Below, in pieces: positions 62,297 through 64,000 of a stretch of DNA of 64,000 bases. Position 1 is the first letter of the stretch. Every line of letters begins with the position of its first letter. The notes under the pieces are model-generated. The model made no database searches, was not told where the DNA came from, and saw only the letters and a program-made list of their open reading frames with translations. Position numbers and translations under genes: made by a program. The stretch comes from Bimastos eiseni. Lineage: Eukaryota; Annelida; Clitellata; Crassiclitellata; Lumbricidae. The DNA is taken from NCBI GenBank assembly GCA_959347315.1, contig OY365819.1:22090589-22154588 (forward strand), written 5' to 3'.

Positions 62297-62835
62297 CTAT
62301 CCGTAGCGGCCGATGTTTCCATGAGATATCGTTATATTGAGATTAAACAAAGCAAACGGGCGTTTCTTTGTTTGAAATCCCGCCATCATTCTGCAGTCAG
62401 CAAGCTAAGAGGCTGTAAGACCACGCACCCACCCACCATTTGGTCTGTATAAGCGATAAATCAGCTTGGCATTCTCTTTGGCCGCAACCCATCTCCTCGA
62501 TTAGCGCGGCCGTGTCAAATCGTTTCTGCACCTGGATATGTCTACGTATGTACAGTCCCCACCCCATGGCATCCCCATATCGAATCTCTGGTGCTAGCTA
62601 TCTGATCTGTTGTGGATCGTCATCGGCCCTACAGTTGCTATGATGGACGGCTGTAGTCTAGACGAGGGAGGACGGAATCGCGCACGCATGTCTTCATGTG
62701 AGGGATAGTTGAAGGGACCCCACGAGAATCCAACGCCAACACTGTTTCTTCAGTTAACCTCATCTGGCCTTCATAGGTTCGACGACTTTGGCTGTCTGGG
62801 AAATGACTACCTAACTTCTAACTCGCTCTTAAATG
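62297..62835. other. Unassigned sequence before LINE
   Basis: Mixed-composition sequence, locally CpG-bearing. No gene or repeat family recognised. Confidence 0.45.
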
Positions 62836-62839
62836 TGTG

Positions 62840-64000
62840 GCTTTACCAAGCGGTGTTCAACATAAACCCTCCTCACCTCCCTCTACAATAAACTTGTTTC
62901 TGCCATTTCTCATCAACAAGTCTCCTGTCTCTGCATGCCTCCTTGATATCTTTGCAGCCTTTGATACCATCGATCACAATATATTGCTCCAGAGACTGTC
63001 CATCTGGTTCAGCTTTTCTTATACTGCTTTTTCTCTGGATCCGGTCCTATCTATCTTCCCTCTCTTTCTCAGTAAAGACCTCGAGCACTTCATTTAAATC
63101 ATGCCCGCTTACCTGTGGTGTTCCTCAAGGTTCTGTTCTTGGACCCCTCTTGTTCATCCCCTATACTACCCACCTCAGTTCACTCTTTAACGCATCCTCG
63201 GTTGACTATCATCTATACGCTGACGACACGCAGTTATTCATTTCTTTCTCTCCAACCAGTTTCTCCAACTCCATTGATAATCTTCTCCATTTCGTCACCC
63301 AAATCTCATCCTGGATGACCTAGTTCAAATCTCCTCTGCCTGAACCCCTCAAAAACCGAATTCATTCTGATTGGCCTCCATGAGCAGCTGAAGAAAATTC
63401 CTGATGCCACTATTTCTCTCAACCCTGATTCTGCATCCACTCACAATTAACTTCACTACAAATTCTCCTGTTTCTATACATAATCTTTGACCAAAAAATT
63501 AGCTTCGCTGATCACATCACCCATCTTACTCGTTCTTGCTTCATGCACATCTTCGTAGCATCCGCCCTATGCTTGACTCCAAAACTGCATCCACAATCGC
63601 CACATCAATAGTTCACACTAAATTGGATTACTGTAATTCCCTTTTCCTAAATATAAACACCAGGTGCCCAATTAAATCGCCTCCAAGACATTCAGAATGC
63701 TTTCGCCCGTGCTGACACCAAGACCCGAAAGCATCATCATATATATCACTCTCCTCAAATCACTCCACTGGCTCAAAATACCTGAACGGATCGAATATAA
63801 GGTCATTTCACTCACCTGCAACACACTGCAATCCTCACAGCCCACATATCTCCGTCACTGCAGTTGTTCACGATTCAGCCACATCGTTCAACCCGTTCCT
63901 CTTCCACCTCACACTACTTCACCCTCCCGTCACATCACTCAAATTTGCAAATCGCTCCATAGCCATTGCTGTCCCGCCTCTTTGGAACAAACTCCCTCCA
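62840..64000 (+). mobile_element. CR1/L2-like LINE, RT to C-terminus, continues past window
   Basis: FAAFDTIDHNILLQRL, CGVPQGSVLGPLLFI, YADDTQLFISF (63220), then shifted frames with HTKLDYCNSLF-like, LNRLQDIQNAFAR-like and SLHWLKIPERIEYKV, and near the end QPTYLRHCS and PPLWNKLP-like words. The 5' part (endonuclease, early RT) is missing. Confidence 0.88.

Overview
The window is animal nuclear DNA: coding regions are short exons with GT-AG introns, two metazoan protein genes are readable across their splice sites, and the rest is dominated by non-LTR retrotransposons, small DNA transposons and satellites. Glypican is an animal-specific family. The repeat-rich, AT-rich introns suit a marine invertebrate (sponge, cnidarian or similar), but the sequence does not fix the phylum.

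Region 1-15.2 kb (+ strand): the 3' three quarters of a phosphoglucomutase-1 gene, eight exons from 885 to 15165. The active-site serine exon lies upstream of the window. Its introns hold a full-length but dead CR1/L2-like LINE (1.7-5.5 kb), several LINE fragments and hAT-like MITE fragments.

Region 15.2-17.7 kb: spacer between two convergent genes, with a 30-bp minisatellite and a LINE 3' tail.

Region 17.7-32.2 kb (- strand): a complete glypican gene of eight exons (597 codons), with signal peptide, cysteine-rich domain, furin-like site, Ser-Gly cluster beside an acidic run, and GPI-type tail. All eight exons join in phase. Its introns carry two copies of a tRNA-derived SINE, three Helitron-like fragments, a foldback DNA transposon, a MULE-like element and a perfect 25-bp-arm hairpin.

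Region 32.2-39.2 kb: LINE fragments on both strands, a GC-rich repeated module, and a cluster of inverted AT-rich units split by a hAT-type MITE.

Region 39.2-57.5 kb: an enormous tandem array of a 36-bp unit, about 17 kb after removing a 1,096-bp solo LTR (TG...CA ends, 5-bp target duplication CTGCA) that landed inside one unit. The array shows two-state units (TTGATTGGTCA against TTGATACGTCA), higher-order blocks, a 1.68-kb near-identical internal duplication 5,586 bp apart, and a tandem 1,084-bp duplication. Every long reading frame in it is a by-product of the 12-codon period. This array is the most unusual object in the window.

Region 57.5-64 kb: a LINE with a largely open reverse transcriptase (58-60.7 kb), long GAT/CAT/TAA triplet tracts (61-62.3 kb) and another LINE running off the window end.

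No bacterial-type system, CRISPR array or rRNA gene was seen, and no standalone tRNA gene.
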